The position numbers and the translations under genes are program-made. Source: Planctomycetota bacterium (lineage in GTDB: Bacteria; Planctomycetota; Phycisphaerae; Phycisphaerales; Phycisphaeraceae). Taken from it: DNA of 64,000 nt. Positions within the stretch are counted from its first letter, which is position 1, and each line of letters begins with the position of its first letter. Of this stretch, positions 51,030-60,016 are shown piece by piece. The notes below the pieces were generated by a model, which had not been told where the DNA came from, did no database searches, and saw only the letters and a list, made by a program, of their open reading frames with translations. The DNA is taken from positions 1 through 64,000 of the forward strand of contig JAIOPN010000018.1 in NCBI GenBank assembly GCA_021413865.1, given 5' to 3'.

Positions 51030-51671
51030 TCAGCGGGCGGAGGGGCGGTAGCCGCGCAGCCAGCCTGCGATGTGGGCCGCCTGCAGGCGTTGGATCGGTT
51101 CATGGAAGTGCCGGCCGTCCGACAGCGTTTCTTTCAACGGGCCCATCCCCAGTGAAAAGCCGTGCAGGTCGATCGCCGGCACGCCATGCTTCGCCATCAC
51201 CTCGTCCGCTGCGGCGTTGAACCTGTCCACGTTGGCCGAGTGGCGGTGCATGCCCGAGCCCGGCGGGTTGTGCTGGCTCTCCTCGACCGGCGTGGTGCGC
51301 ACCCAGATCAGGCAGATGCCCGCCCCCGTCACAAGCGAAATAATCTTCGCCAGGTTGGCGCGGTACTCGTCGATCGGCACCTGCGTCGCGCGGTCCGGGT
51401 CGGCCGAGCGGACCTTGATGTCGTGCAGCCCGCAGTTGAGCAGGAGCACGTCCGTCTGAAGCTCGCCGTTCTTGAGCGCCGCGCTCAGATAAGCGAGGCA
51501 GCAGCGCGAGTCCCCTCCGTTCTCGGGCTCGGGGGTGTCGAGGTTTTTCGCCGCCGCCTCACGGCCGCTCTTGCGGGCGTAACGGAACGACCCGGCAACC
51601 ATCGCCGCGAGGAAGGGTCCGTACTGGATCGAGACGCTGTCGCCGAGGATGAAGAGACGCGGGAGAGGCAT
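51030..51671 (-). CDS. SGNH/GDSL hydrolase
   Basis: This 213-residue protein has the four SGNH blocks in usual order: GDSVS (block I, Ser nucleophile near residue 12), a Gly-containing segment, LNCGLHDIK (Asn, block III) and a C-terminal SDGRHFHE with Asp/His (block V). Such enzymes are esterases or acetylhydrolases of polysaccharides and lipids. There is no signal peptide, so it likely acts in the cytoplasm. It lies beside the ThuA gene. Confidence 0.85.
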   Translation of the reverse strand: MPLPRLFILGDSVSIQYGPFLAAMVAGSFRYARKSGREAAAKNLDTPEPENGGDSRCCLAYLSAALKNGELQTDVLLLNCGLHDIKVRSADPDRATQVPIDEYRANLAKIISLVTGAGICLIWVRTTPVEESQHNPPGSGMHRHSANVDRFNAAADEVMAKHGVPAIDLHGFSLGMGPLKETLSDGRHFHEPIQRLQAAHIAGWLRGYRPSAR

Positions 51672-51715
51672 ATGGGGAATCTCGGTTGTTCGCTGTTAGC
51701 CTACTCGGATGTTCA

Positions 51716-52489
51716 TTAGCCAAATATCTTATTGAACATGTCGGGGTCGACTTGGAAGAGCCGCTCCGCAAATTCGTTTACATAGAACATGTCTGGTGAG
51801 AACCGTTGCCCCCGCACGACGATCCGGAAATTGGGTTTTGATGGAGAGGTCGCATCGAATGTTACAAAACCGAGGCCGAACAACATGGCCAACGCTTCCA
51901 GTCGGCTGTAGTCGTCCGGCGACATCGACTGGGGCATTACGAGATAGGTCTTGTTTGAGAAAAGTCGATATGCGACCGCTTGTCCAAACGCAACGACAGC
52001 TTGTTGGGGGTCGATTTTGATCTCAGCCGTCACGATTTCAACGTCGAACTTGATGCGGTGGGAAGCCAGTGGCTTGTAAACACCCACAACGTCGGGCGTC
52101 CCCCATTTTTTCAGCATCGCAGCGCCGCCAAAAGGATAGGCGACTGTTACTTCATCGAGGTCACTGCGTAACCAATCTGCAAATGGGGCGTAGAACTCTT
52201 TTTCAACAGCCTTGGTTTCAACTTCGTCTTTGTCGCTGAATATGGGTTCTGTGGCGGGTGCACTTGCCGCGGCTTGTTGCGAAACGAAGAGGCCACGGCT
52301 TGGTTTCCCAATTTCCTTCGGGAATCGATTTTGCAGATCGTAAACCGATCCGTGAATCGTATTTGTCGGGGTTTCTGGGTGTTCAACCGAGATTCGATCG
52401 ACAAGCTGGGCGTAGCGGATTCCACCGGGAGACGAGGCCACGATCATTTTTGCCAAATCTCGGATTTGGTGGGTATTTAGTTTCGCCAT
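51716..52489 (-). CDS. HARE-HTH-like plus PD-(D/E)XK nuclease-like protein
   Basis: This encodes a 257-residue protein. Residues about 5-70 look like a HARE-HTH/winged-helix domain ([20 protein letters not shown], then [14 protein letters not shown] and GLFV), seen fused to restriction enzymes and chromatin proteins. Residues 90-210 resemble a restriction-endonuclease fold: Glu97 in KEFYAPFA, Asp133 in [10 protein letters not shown] and Glu156/Lys158 in [26 protein letters not shown]-type strand and helix follow. It is less GC-rich than its neighbours and lies alone between the SGNH and sucC genes, suggesting transfer. Its target is unknown. Confidence 0.68.
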   Translation of the reverse strand: MAKLNTHQIRDLAKMIVASSPGGIRYAQLVDRISVEHPETPTNTIHGSVYDLQNRFPKEIGKPSRGLFVSQQAAASAPATEPIFSDKDEVETKAVEKEFYAPFADWLRSDLDEVTVAYPFGGAAMLKKWGTPDVVGVYKPLASHRIKFDVEIVTAEIKIDPQQAVVAFGQAVAYRLFSNKTYLVMPQSMSPDDYSRLEALAMLFGLGFVTFDATSPSKPNFRIVVRGQRFSPDMFYVNEFAERLFQVDPDMFNKIFG

Positions 52490-52516
52490 GTCGTGGTTCC
52501 CCGTAAATCTCGATTT

Positions 52517-53719
52517 TCACGCTTTCTTGATCGCTGACGTGATCTTCTTGGCCGCGTCGGTCAGGTCCGAGCCGACCTGCATGGTCGGGATGTCCGCCTG
52601 CGCGTCGGCGAGCAGCTTGCGGGCCGCGTCCACGTTCGTCCCTTCCAATCGGACGACCAGCGGGACCTTGAAGCCCACCTGCTTGGCGGCGGTGATGATC
52701 GCGCGGGCGATGGTGTCGCACTTGGCGATACCGCCGAAGATGTTGACCAGCACGCCCTTGACGTTGGGGTCGTCGAGGATGATGCGGAAGGCCTCGGTGA
52801 CGGCCTCCTCGCTGGCGGAGCCGCCGACGTCCAGGAAGTTCGCCGGCTCCGCGCCGTGCAGCTTGATCAGGTCCATCGTCGCCATCGCCAGGCCGGCGCC
52901 GTTGACCAGGCAGCCGATGTTGCCGTCGAGCTTGATGTAGGAGAGGTTGAATTTGTGCGCCTTGGCCTCGGAGGGGTCCTCCTCCAGCGGGTCCGCCATC
53001 GCGGCGATCGCCGGCTGGCGGAAGAGCGCGTTGTCATCGAAGTTGATCTTGGCGTCGATGGCGACGACCGTGCCGTCGGGCGACTTGTCCGTTGGCTTGG
53101 TGACGACCAGCGGGTTGATCTCGGCGAGGCTCGCGTCGCTCTTGAGGAAGAGCTCGGTGAGCTGCGTCATGATCTTGACGGCGCCCTTGATCTGCTCGCC
53201 CGTGAAGCCCAGCCGGTAGGCGATCTTGCGGGCCTGATACGGCATCAAACCGGTGAGCGGGTTGACGACCTCGCGGATGATCGCCTTGGGGTTCTTGTGC
53301 GCAACCTCCTCGATCTCGACGCCGCCCTCGCTGCTGGCGATGAGCACCGGCGCGCCGCTCGCACGGTCGACGGCCATGGCCAGGTAATACTCCTTGGCGA
53401 TCTCGACACCCGAGGCGACCAGCAGCTTGGCGACCTTCACGCCCTTGGGGCCGGTCTGCGGGGTGACGAGCGGCTTGCTTAGGATGTTCTGGGCGACCGT
53501 GCGGGCCTCATCGGCGGAGCGGACGAGCTTGACGCCGCCGCCCTTGCCGCGGCCGCCGGCGTAAACCTGCGCCTTGACCACCGCGAGCGTCACGCCCTGG
53601 GCCTTGAGGGTGTCGAACGCCTTGGCCGCCTCGTCGGGCGTGCTTACGACGATCCCCGCCGGGACGGGGACGCCGAACTTGGCGAGCAGCTCGCGGGCCT
53701 GATACTCATGGATATTCAT
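52517..53719 (-). CDS. sucC: Succinate-CoA ligase [ADP-forming] beta subunit
   Basis: This 400-residue subunit of the TCA-cycle enzyme that makes ATP from succinyl-CoA starts [20 protein letters not shown]. It has the ATP-grasp region [34 protein letters not shown] and the C-terminal [15 protein letters not shown] with REGTNVD-like RLEGTNVD. The ATG at 53719 was chosen for that conserved N-terminus. sucD is not next to it in the window, which is unusual because the two genes are usually adjacent. Confidence 0.95.
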   Translation of the reverse strand: MNIHEYQARELLAKFGVPVPAGIVVSTPDEAAKAFDTLKAQGVTLAVVKAQVYAGGRGKGGGVKLVRSADEARTVAQNILSKPLVTPQTGPKGVKVAKLLVASGVEIAKEYYLAMAVDRASGAPVLIASSEGGVEIEEVAHKNPKAIIREVVNPLTGLMPYQARKIAYRLGFTGEQIKGAVKIMTQLTELFLKSDASLAEINPLVVTKPTDKSPDGTVVAIDAKINFDDNALFRQPAIAAMADPLEEDPSEAKAHKFNLSYIKLDGNIGCLVNGAGLAMATMDLIKLHGAEPANFLDVGGSASEEAVTEAFRIILDDPNVKGVLVNIFGGIAKCDTIARAIITAAKQVGFKVPLVVRLEGTNVDAARKLLADAQADIPTMQVGSDLTDAAKKITSAIKKA

Positions 53720-53872
53720 CGGTGCGGTCCGTGTAAGGGGAGGACCGGGGATGATAACGCAAACCACGTCCGTGGTGGTTCGGTGGGGGCGTCAACACAT
53801 GTTCTCGTGTCTTTTGCCTGGCGGGCGCCTCGGAGGGGCCCTTCGGGCCTTCCGCGAATCGAGAAATCCACA

Positions 53873-54604
53873 TCACCCGCGACGCTGACCACCGGGGCCA
53901 CCCGGGCCACCGGCGGGCAGCCCCAGTTGTTGCCGGCGGGCACGCAGGGCTTTCATGAACTCGGCCATGTACGCCTGCTTCTGCGGGTTGCCGTGTTCGA
54001 TGCGTTGCTGCCGGCGGCTCTGGAATTGATTCTGGCGCTCCTGCTGCCATTTTGCGCGGTCGGCGTCGCTCATGGGCGGGCGGTCGCCGCCGCCCGGGCC
54101 GCCTCCCGCACCACCGTCGGGGCGTGTCGTCGGGCCGCCGCGCCGGAACATTTCCATCATGGCGATGGCCTGGTCAAGGATCTGGACCTTCTTTGTCGGG
54201 TCCGCCAGCGCGAACTCTCTGGCACGCAGGGCCATCTCGTTCATCCCCGCCTCGCCCGCCGCGCGGCGCAGCTCGGGGTCGCCGCGGAACTTCTCCATGA
54301 GTGAGCGGCGATCCTCCTCGCTGAGCGACTCGCGGAGCTTCATCGACTGCTCAACGTACGGCTCCTTCTGGTCGTCCGTCAGGCGATTGAAGCGAGGCGA
54401 TTTCAGCAGGGCGATTGATTCATCGATCGTGGTCGGCATGGGCGGGGGCGTGCGCAGCCACCACGCATAAACCCCGCCGCAGAGAACAGTCAGCCCGATG
54501 ATGACCGCGAGCGAACCCACGATGATCCGCTTGAAGCTGCGGCGCGGCTTGTCGGCCATCTTGCCCGCGGGTTTGTTGCCCGGCTTGCTGGTGGGTTTGT
54601 TCAT
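53873..54604 (-). CDS. Single-pass membrane protein with Gly/Arg-rich tail
   Basis: This 243-residue protein has a short basic N-terminus and one membrane helix (IIVGSLAVIIGLTVLCGGVY, about 27-47). A charged helical periplasmic region follows, likely coiled (LTDDQKEPYVEQSMKLRESL), and the C-terminus is Gly/Pro/Arg-rich. Its ATG overlaps the prepilin stop by 4 nt, so it may belong with the secretion-type prepilin. No family is recognised. Confidence 0.6.
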   Translation of the reverse strand: MNKPTSKPGNKPAGKMADKPRRSFKRIIVGSLAVIIGLTVLCGGVYAWWLRTPPPMPTTIDESIALLKSPRFNRLTDDQKEPYVEQSMKLRESLSEEDRRSLMEKFRGDPELRRAAGEAGMNEMALRAREFALADPTKKVQILDQAIAMMEMFRRGGPTTRPDGGAGGGPGGGDRPPMSDADRAKWQQERQNQFQSRRQQRIEHGNPQKQAYMAEFMKALRARRQQLGLPAGGPGGPGGQRRG

Positions 54605-55176
54605 TGGAAGTTCCCCGCGTGGCCGTCGGCGAAGAGGAGGTTACGCAGGTCGTGGAACGAGGGCACGACGATGCTCGTGCCGTCCTGGAGGTCGAAAACG
54701 CCGCCGTCAAAATCCCGGACGACGACGATCTCGGACAACTGGCGGTTGCGTCGTATGCCCTCCATCTTCTGGCCGCTGAGCTGGGTTTCATACGAATAGC
54801 TCGACCCGGAGAGCTTGAAGACGCTCATGTCGGCGTAGCAGTGGTAGGCCTCGTTGTCGCGGCCCAGGGAGGCGGAGATGAAAGAATCCAAGGCCTTGTT
54901 CAGGGGCGGGGAGGGATCGCCGCTGAGGAAGGGCGGGGGCATGTACCTGGCGACGGGGAACGTCCCGCCATTCTGGTCGCGGTACATCTGGACGGCGTAA
55001 CCGATCTGCTTCAGGTTGGAAGAGCAGGCGACCTTGTAGCTGCGCTGCTTCGCCGCCGACAGGACTGGGAGCAGCAGGCCGATCAGTATCGCGATGATCG
55101 AGATCACCACCAGCAATTCGATCAGAGAGAACGCCCGGTGTGCGCGGACGGTGGCTGGTGTGGTCGTGCTCGGCAT
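54601..55176 (-). CDS. Type II secretion-type prepilin
   Basis: This 191-residue prepilin has a positive leader followed by the cleavage region AFSLIELLVVISIIAILIGLL (prepilin peptidase cuts before F) and LPVLSAAKQR. The C-terminus reads FHDLRNLLFADGHAGNF, related to the H-X9-DG tail of planctomycetal prepilins. The ATG at 55176 sets a normal 15-20 residue leader. It may use the pilus/secretion platform encoded at 12482-17820. Confidence 0.9.
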   Translation of the reverse strand: MPSTTTPATVRAHRAFSLIELLVVISIIAILIGLLLPVLSAAKQRSYKVACSSNLKQIGYAVQMYRDQNGGTFPVARYMPPPFLSGDPSPPLNKALDSFISASLGRDNEAYHCYADMSVFKLSGSSYSYETQLSGQKMEGIRRNRQLSEIVVVRDFDGGVFDLQDGTSIVVPSFHDLRNLLFADGHAGNFQ

Positions 55177-55234
55177 ACCTAGGCCCAACGCGGCCCGCGG
55201 CCGGTTATTGCGGAGGGCTTGATTGTACGCTCTT

Positions 55235-55262
55235 CCCCTCTCCCCCAAGGGGTGAGGGGAAA
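55235..55262. repeat. C/G-rich palindrome upstream of the prepilin gene
   Basis: CCCCTCTCCCCCAAGGGGTGAGGGG is an imperfect palindrome of the type also present at 57209-57231. Confidence 0.45.
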
Positions 55263-55286
55263 GATCACGCGATCCCAACACAATCC

Positions 55287-56387
55287 TCACCGCGCCGGCT
55301 CGAACCGCAGCACCAGGTCGTAGAGCTTCCCCCCCAGCGCGTCGGCGACGCCGTGGTCCTTGATCATCGCGATCTTCATCACGTCGCAGGTGAACGGAGC
55401 GTCGATGTTGCTCTCGACCGCACGGCCCATGCCCTCAATTACCACCAGATCGACCCCGCGTGTCCGCACCGCGTCGGCGAGGCCGGGCGAGATGCGCGTC
55501 AGGTCGATCAGCGGCAGGCCGTTCCCGCTGTGGATCAATTCCAGCTTTCCCGAACGCAGCGCACCGGCGATCACCGGTTCCCACTCCGCGATGCGGCGGA
55601 TGACCACGGTCAGCTCGTCGTGCGTGATGTCGTTGAGCGTGGGCGTGATGTTGGCGGTGAGGATGACGTGCGTGCCGCGGTGGAGCAGTTCACGCGCCAG
55701 GGGGATCATGCCCAGGATCACGTCGCTGCCGGCGTTGTCCACGAAGAGGCAGGCGGCGCGGTGCGGGGGGTTTTCGTTGAGCCGGGCGGTGAAGCGGTCC
55801 ATGTCGTCGAAGAGCCAGGGGCGCGGCGCGAGCTTCCCGCGCACGGCGTGGAAATCGACCGACGCGTCCTTGAAAAGATCGGCGGTCTGCGTCGCACCCA
55901 GGTCGAAGATGTTGCCGGCGAAGACGCCCTCCGCCAGCCGCGCCGGCCGTTCTCGATCGGGCGTTGCTTCCAGTTCTCGCAAGAGCCGCGGCAGCACGGC
56001 CAGCGCAACCTCGTTCTCACGCGATTTCACCAGCCGGTAGGGATCAACGATGCCGCTCTTTCGCAGCGAGCGTTCGCGGGCGATGCAGATTTCGAGGATG
56101 TCGAGCACGCCGTATTGCCCGGGCGCGGCGGTGATGGCGTCGAGGTATTGCAGGAAGTCGGAGCACGAGGCATCGGCGCGTCGGCGGGCGTCGGCGGCGT
56201 CAAGCCCGCGATCGGCGGCCTCCTCGACGGCGGCATCAGCGAGCTTGGCGATGTGCGAGCGGAACAGGCCGAGCCAGTACCCGCGCATCGCGTGTTCTCC
56301 GCGCAGGTCCCACGGGCAGGGGCGGTAGTTCGCCGGGTCGGCGAGCAGCGGGAAAACGGCGTCGCCCTGGAAGCGTTCGGTGGTCAT
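55287..56387 (-). CDS. DUF89 / ARMT1-like protein
   Basis: This 366-residue protein of the DUF89 family (damage-control phosphatase-type, related to the C-terminal part of pantothenate kinase 4) has a helical N-terminus, GNIFDLGATQTAD and the metal site CLFVDNAGSDVILG. Later come LVVIEGMGRAVESNIDAPF and KIAMIKDHGVA. Family members dephosphorylate damaged metabolite phosphates in a metal-dependent way. The ATG at 56387 gives MTTERF. It lies 22 nt downstream of hisH on the same strand. Confidence 0.82.
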   Translation of the reverse strand: MTTERFQGDAVFPLLADPANYRPCPWDLRGEHAMRGYWLGLFRSHIAKLADAAVEEAADRGLDAADARRRADASCSDFLQYLDAITAAPGQYGVLDILEICIARERSLRKSGIVDPYRLVKSRENEVALAVLPRLLRELEATPDRERPARLAEGVFAGNIFDLGATQTADLFKDASVDFHAVRGKLAPRPWLFDDMDRFTARLNENPPHRAACLFVDNAGSDVILGMIPLARELLHRGTHVILTANITPTLNDITHDELTVVIRRIAEWEPVIAGALRSGKLELIHSGNGLPLIDLTRISPGLADAVRTRGVDLVVIEGMGRAVESNIDAPFTCDVMKIAMIKDHGVADALGGKLYDLVLRFEPAR

Positions 56388-56409
56388 GGGGCAGGAATAA
56401 TATGAGAAA

Positions 56410-57048
56410 TCACACCGCCGCAAAGTTCGCGAGGATTTTTAGCCCGACGCGCTGGGATTTTTCCGGGTGGAACTGCGTCGCCCAGACGTTGTCACGCCAG
56501 AGCGAGGCACAGAACGGCCCGCCGTAATCGCACATCGCTGACGCCACCGGCCGGGCGGCGCTCTCGACGGGACGGGCGTAGTAGCTGTGCACGAAATAGA
56601 CGGCGTCGCCCTGGTTCAGGCCTCGCAAAAGCGGGTCGTCGCGCTGCCAGGTCAGTGTGTTCCACCCCATGTGCGGGACCTTGAGTCGCGGGGTCGCCTG
56701 CTCCTCGCGGAAGCGCACGACCGCGCCGGGCAGCGCGGCCAGCCCGGGCACGAGCGGGCCGTTCGCCGGAGCGTCTTCCTCGGAGCCGTCAAACAGGAGT
56801 TGCAGCCCGAGGCAGATGCCCAGGAAGGGTTTGCCGGTGCGGATGAAGTCGAGGACGGGCGCAACCCAGCCGCGCTGCCTGAGCATGGCCATGCCGTCGC
56901 CGTACGCCCCGACACCCGGGAGGATGAGGCGGTCGATCCCGCGCAACTGATCGGGCCCGGCGAGGATCGCGGCGCGCGCGTCGAGCTGCTCGAGCGCCTT
57001 CTGGACGCTGCGGAGGTTGCCGACGCCGTAGTCCACGATGCCGATCAT
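56410..57048 (-). CDS. hisH: Imidazole glycerol phosphate synthase, glutaminase subunit
   Basis: This 212-residue class I amidotransferase delivers ammonia to HisF in histidine synthesis. VDYGVGNLRSVQKALE, LPGVGAYGDGM, GICLGLQLLF with the nucleophilic Cys, and TQFHPEKSQ with catalytic His and Glu are all visible. Length is normal. No hisF or other his gene is in the window. Confidence 0.95.
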   Translation of the reverse strand: MIGIVDYGVGNLRSVQKALEQLDARAAILAGPDQLRGIDRLILPGVGAYGDGMAMLRQRGWVAPVLDFIRTGKPFLGICLGLQLLFDGSEEDAPANGPLVPGLAALPGAVVRFREEQATPRLKVPHMGWNTLTWQRDDPLLRGLNQGDAVYFVHSYYARPVESAARPVASAMCDYGGPFCASLWRDNVWATQFHPEKSQRVGLKILANFAAV

Positions 57049-57089
57049 GGGAGGAGCTCACACGGATGTTTGCGAGGCCGCGACTAAAT

Positions 57090-57123
57090 GTTTAGCGCCG
57101 CCCCGGTTGGGGCGGCGCTAAAC
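57090..57123. repeat. Perfect TTAGCG-core hairpin
   Basis: GTTTAGCGCCGCCCC and GGGGCGGCGCTAAAC are perfect 15-nt arms around a GGTT loop, between hisH and the OmpA-family gene. Confidence 0.85.
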
Positions 57124-57208
57124 GGTGTAAGGGGATTGCGGCGGGATTAGGGCGTCACCGTCACAGTTGCCGTTGACGCGCCCCTCACCCGGTTCGCGGA
57201 CTCGCCAC

Positions 57209-57231
57209 CCTCTCCCCGGAGGGGAGAGGGG
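57209..57231. repeat. Palindrome CCCTCTCCCC/GGGGAGAGGG next to the OmpA-family stop
   Basis: A 10-bp stem with a 3-nt loop ends just before the stop codon region of the minus-strand lipoprotein gene. It may act in transcript termination, but there is no T-run. Confidence 0.5.
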
Positions 57232-57237
57232 ACGCGG

Positions 57238-57948
57238 TCAGGACTTTTTGAGGATGATGATCTCGACGCGGCGGCTCTTGGCCTTGCTCTCGCGCGGCTG
57301 GGTGGAGCCGTAGCCCTTGGTGCTCAGCCGGCTCGACGCCACGGCCTGCTCGTGCAGGTAGCGTGACACGGCCGAGGCGCGGGCTTCGCTGAGTTCCTGG
57401 TTGCTCTTCCACTTGCTGTGCTTGATCGGGTCGGTGTCGGTGTGGCCCTCGACGCGGATTCGGTGGCCTTTTTCTTCGCCGTTGAGGATGCGGGCGATGC
57501 TCGCCAGCGTCTTGCGCGCCGACGGGGTCAGGTCCGCCTTGCCGGAGGCGAAGAGCACGTCGCCCGGGAGGCGGACGGTGATCTTCTCGGCGTCCTCGGT
57601 GACCTCGGCACCGCCGCCGACGTTCGAGAGCGATGTGGCGCCGGCGCTCGCGCCGCCGCCGCTCCCGCTGATCGGCACGGCCACTGCCGCGTTCTGCCGG
57701 TTGCGCGCCTCCTCAAGCTCCGCCTGGATCCGCGCGTTCTCCGCGGCCTGCCGCTGGCGCTCGGCCTCGGCGGCCTCCAGCGCGGAACGCGTCTTGTTCA
57801 GCTCGCCCTGCAGCTCCTTGTTCTGGCCATAGAGCGCCTCACGCTCCTCCGACAGCCGCGTCTGCTGGCAGCCCCCCGTGAGCGTCGCCATCGTGACAAG
57901 AGCCGTCGCACCCAACGCACGCAGCCACCCCGATCGAGTCGCAGTCAT
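57238..57948 (-). CDS. OmpA/Pal-family lipoprotein
   Basis: This 236-residue lipoprotein has a signal (LGATALVTMATLTGGC) whose Cys would be lipidated. A coiled-coil region follows (EEREALYGQNKELQGELNKT), then an OmpA peptidoglycan-binding domain (DVLFASGKADLTPSARKTL, VEGHTDTDPIKHSKWKSNQ, LSEARASAVSRYL). It probably links outer membrane and peptidoglycan. Two close ATGs exist; GGAAAGGA ends right before the first (57954), so the second (57948, 6 nt later) is the better-spaced start. Confidence 0.9.
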   Translation of the reverse strand: MTATRSGWLRALGATALVTMATLTGGCQQTRLSEEREALYGQNKELQGELNKTRSALEAAEAERQRQAAENARIQAELEEARNRQNAAVAVPISGSGGGASAGATSLSNVGGGAEVTEDAEKITVRLPGDVLFASGKADLTPSARKTLASIARILNGEEKGHRIRVEGHTDTDPIKHSKWKSNQELSEARASAVSRYLHEQAVASSRLSTKGYGSTQPRESKAKSRRVEIIILKKS

Positions 57949-58154
57949 GGTCATTCCTTTCCGGACGGAAAAAAGTTCGTGTGTTGCCGGTGAATCCTTT
58001 CGCCGGCGTGAGATGGACAACAGAATACCACATCCGGTGAAGTGCGGGCGTCAACAGGGCCCATGTCTGGAGCGGGCCGGCACCCGCCGCTTGTCCGGTG
58101 ATTACAATGCCGCCCGTTTCCCAAGGATACGAGACACCCCAGGAGAGATTCGAT

Positions 58155-58925
58155 ATGGCACGCAAATCGGCCCGCAAGGTCGCCATGTGCATGTTGGCCC
58201 ACCCCGACGACTGCGAGTTCCAGGTCGCCGGCACGCTCGCGCTCCTGGCCAAGAAGGGCTGGGAGGTCCACATCGTCAGCGCCACGCCCGGCGACTGCGG
58301 GTCGATGGAGCTTGGCCCCGTCGCCATCGCCGCCAAGCGCCGCGAGGAGAACGTCGCCTCGGGGAAGGTGATCGGGGCACACTACCACTGCCTGGAGTTG
58401 CGCGATCTTTACGTGACCTTTGACCACGACGCGATCCGCCGCGCGATCAGCGTGGCGCGGCACATCGGGCCATCGCTGGTCTTCACGCACAGCCTGCAGG
58501 ACTACATGCTCGACCACGAGGTGACCGCGCAGCTGGCGCGGACGGCAACGATCGGGTCGTTCGTCCCCAACACCTGCGGCGGGCCGATCGTGCCGGGCGT
58601 GGGGATGCCACACCTGTATTACGCCGACCCGGCGGGCATGCTGGACTATTTCGGCGACCGGCCGGTCGCGACGACGTACGTGGATGTCTCGTCGAAGATC
58701 GGCGTGAAGGAGAAGATGCTGCGCTGCCACGCCTCGCAGCGCGAGTGGCTGATGGCGCACTACGGCATCGACGAGTACACGCGGTTGCTCCGCGAGGGTG
58801 GGGCGCTGCGCGGGGCGGAGATCGGCGTGAAGTTCGCCGAGGGCTTCCGCCAGCACAAGGGCCAGGGATACCCCAAGGAGTGCATCCTCAAGCAGGAGCT
58901 GGGCGGCCTGGTCGTGAACCGCTGA
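58155..58925 (+). CDS. PIG-L/LmbE-family deacetylase
   Basis: This 256-residue protein of the zinc-dependent N-acetylglucosaminyl deacetylase family has AHPDDCEF (19-26) with the metal-binding His and Asp pair. Later FTHSLQDYMLDHEVTAQL contains the third His. HPDD-type enzymes release acetate from GlcNAc-containing substrates. AGGAGAG lies about 8 nt before the ATG at 58155. A GlcN6P-deaminase-like gene follows by 36 nt, which suggests sequential deacetylation and deamination of an amino sugar. Confidence 0.9.
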   Translation: MARKSARKVAMCMLAHPDDCEFQVAGTLALLAKKGWEVHIVSATPGDCGSMELGPVAIAAKRREENVASGKVIGAHYHCLELRDLYVTFDHDAIRRAISVARHIGPSLVFTHSLQDYMLDHEVTAQLARTATIGSFVPNTCGGPIVPGVGMPHLYYADPAGMLDYFGDRPVATTYVDVSSKIGVKEKMLRCHASQREWLMAHYGIDEYTRLLREGGALRGAEIGVKFAEGFRQHKGQGYPKECILKQELGGLVVNR

Positions 58926-58961
58926 CAATCTTTCGCAACCGCACACGCGGAGGAATCTCGC

Positions 58962-59921
58962 ATGGACTTCATCAGCACGTTCAAGGGTTCATACGCCGGG
59001 CCATTTTATCCGGCCGGGTGGGACTACAAGAAAATCCAGAAGATCACCGCGCTGGGCCCGAAGGAATTCGCGGTCCGGCAGAGCTGGTGGCACAAGGACT
59101 TTACGCCCGTGGTGTGCAGCGACGCGTCGGCGGGCGTCGAGTCGATGAACGCGATGATGGGCTACGAGATCTTCAACGAGGTGCGCGAGGCGGCGCACCA
59201 GAAGCGCGAGCTGGCGATGATCCTGCCCGTCGGCCCGATGGGGATGTACCGCTGGGCGCTCTATTTCAGCCTGCGGCACGGCGTCTCGTGGAGGCACGTG
59301 CACGGCTTCAACATGGACGAGTGGGCGGACGCTGACGGAAACTCCGCCCCGCCCGGCGCGCCCGGCAGCTTCCAAGGGGCGATGGAGCAGGCGCTCTACG
59401 GCCCATTGGGCAAACTCACCGTTCCCAAACCGCAGCGCAACTTCGCCACGCGGAAACTCCTCCCGCAATACCCGGACAAGATCGCGCGCCTGCGGAAAAA
59501 CGGCGCGAAGCTCGTGGTCGTGTACGGCATCGGTCGTGCGTGCCACATCGCGTTCTGGGAACCGCACTTCGCCGGCGAATATGAGAGCGTGAAGGAATGG
59601 CGCGCCGACCCGTTCCGCGTCGGGGCGAAGCTGCACCCGCTGACCATCGAGCAGAACTCGCTGCACTCCTTTGCGAGTCGGATGACACTGATCCCGCTCT
59701 TCGCCAACTCGATCGGCCCCGGGCTGTTCACGAACGCCGACTACTGCATCGGCGGCGCCGACGGCGCCCACGGCCCGCTCAATTGGCAGGGCCAGAGCAT
59801 CTGGATGACGCTGCGCTACGGCCCGGACACGTGGGTTCCCAGCTCATGGATGCCCACGATGGCGGGGCGGTTGTTTGTGATCAAAGCCCTCGCGGGCCCG
59901 CTCGTGCCCGAGGCGAACTGA
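58962..59921 (+). CDS. Glucosamine-6-phosphate deaminase/isomerase-like protein
   Basis: This 319-residue protein resembles the NagB/RpiA/6-phosphogluconolactonase fold: AMILPVGPMGMYRWALYFSL, FNMDEWADADGN (the Asp-Glu dyad near the catalytic region) and VVVYGIGRACHIAFWEP. The GxGxxxHIAF element is altered to GIGRACHIAF. It is longer than NagB (about 260). Together with the PIG-L neighbour it suggests amino-sugar breakdown. Confidence 0.8.
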   Translation: MDFISTFKGSYAGPFYPAGWDYKKIQKITALGPKEFAVRQSWWHKDFTPVVCSDASAGVESMNAMMGYEIFNEVREAAHQKRELAMILPVGPMGMYRWALYFSLRHGVSWRHVHGFNMDEWADADGNSAPPGAPGSFQGAMEQALYGPLGKLTVPKPQRNFATRKLLPQYPDKIARLRKNGAKLVVVYGIGRACHIAFWEPHFAGEYESVKEWRADPFRVGAKLHPLTIEQNSLHSFASRMTLIPLFANSIGPGLFTNADYCIGGADGAHGPLNWQGQSIWMTLRYGPDTWVPSSWMPTMAGRLFVIKALAGPLVPEAN

Positions 59922-59936
59922 AGTCTTCTTTTATCT

Positions 59937-59985
59937 CTTCAAGCTACGCCCGATGACGGGTCCGTGAGTCGTCGGGGTCTTGCCC
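59937..59985. repeat. Direct repeat copy 1 flanking the 60017-60616 gene
   Basis: CTTCAAGC, GCCCGATG and CGGGGTCTT occur in the same order as at 60699-60748, separated by unrelated 17-19 nt. Confidence 0.45.
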
Positions 59986-60016
59986 GCGCGTCGTGGCAAA
60001 AAAAAATAAATCGTGA

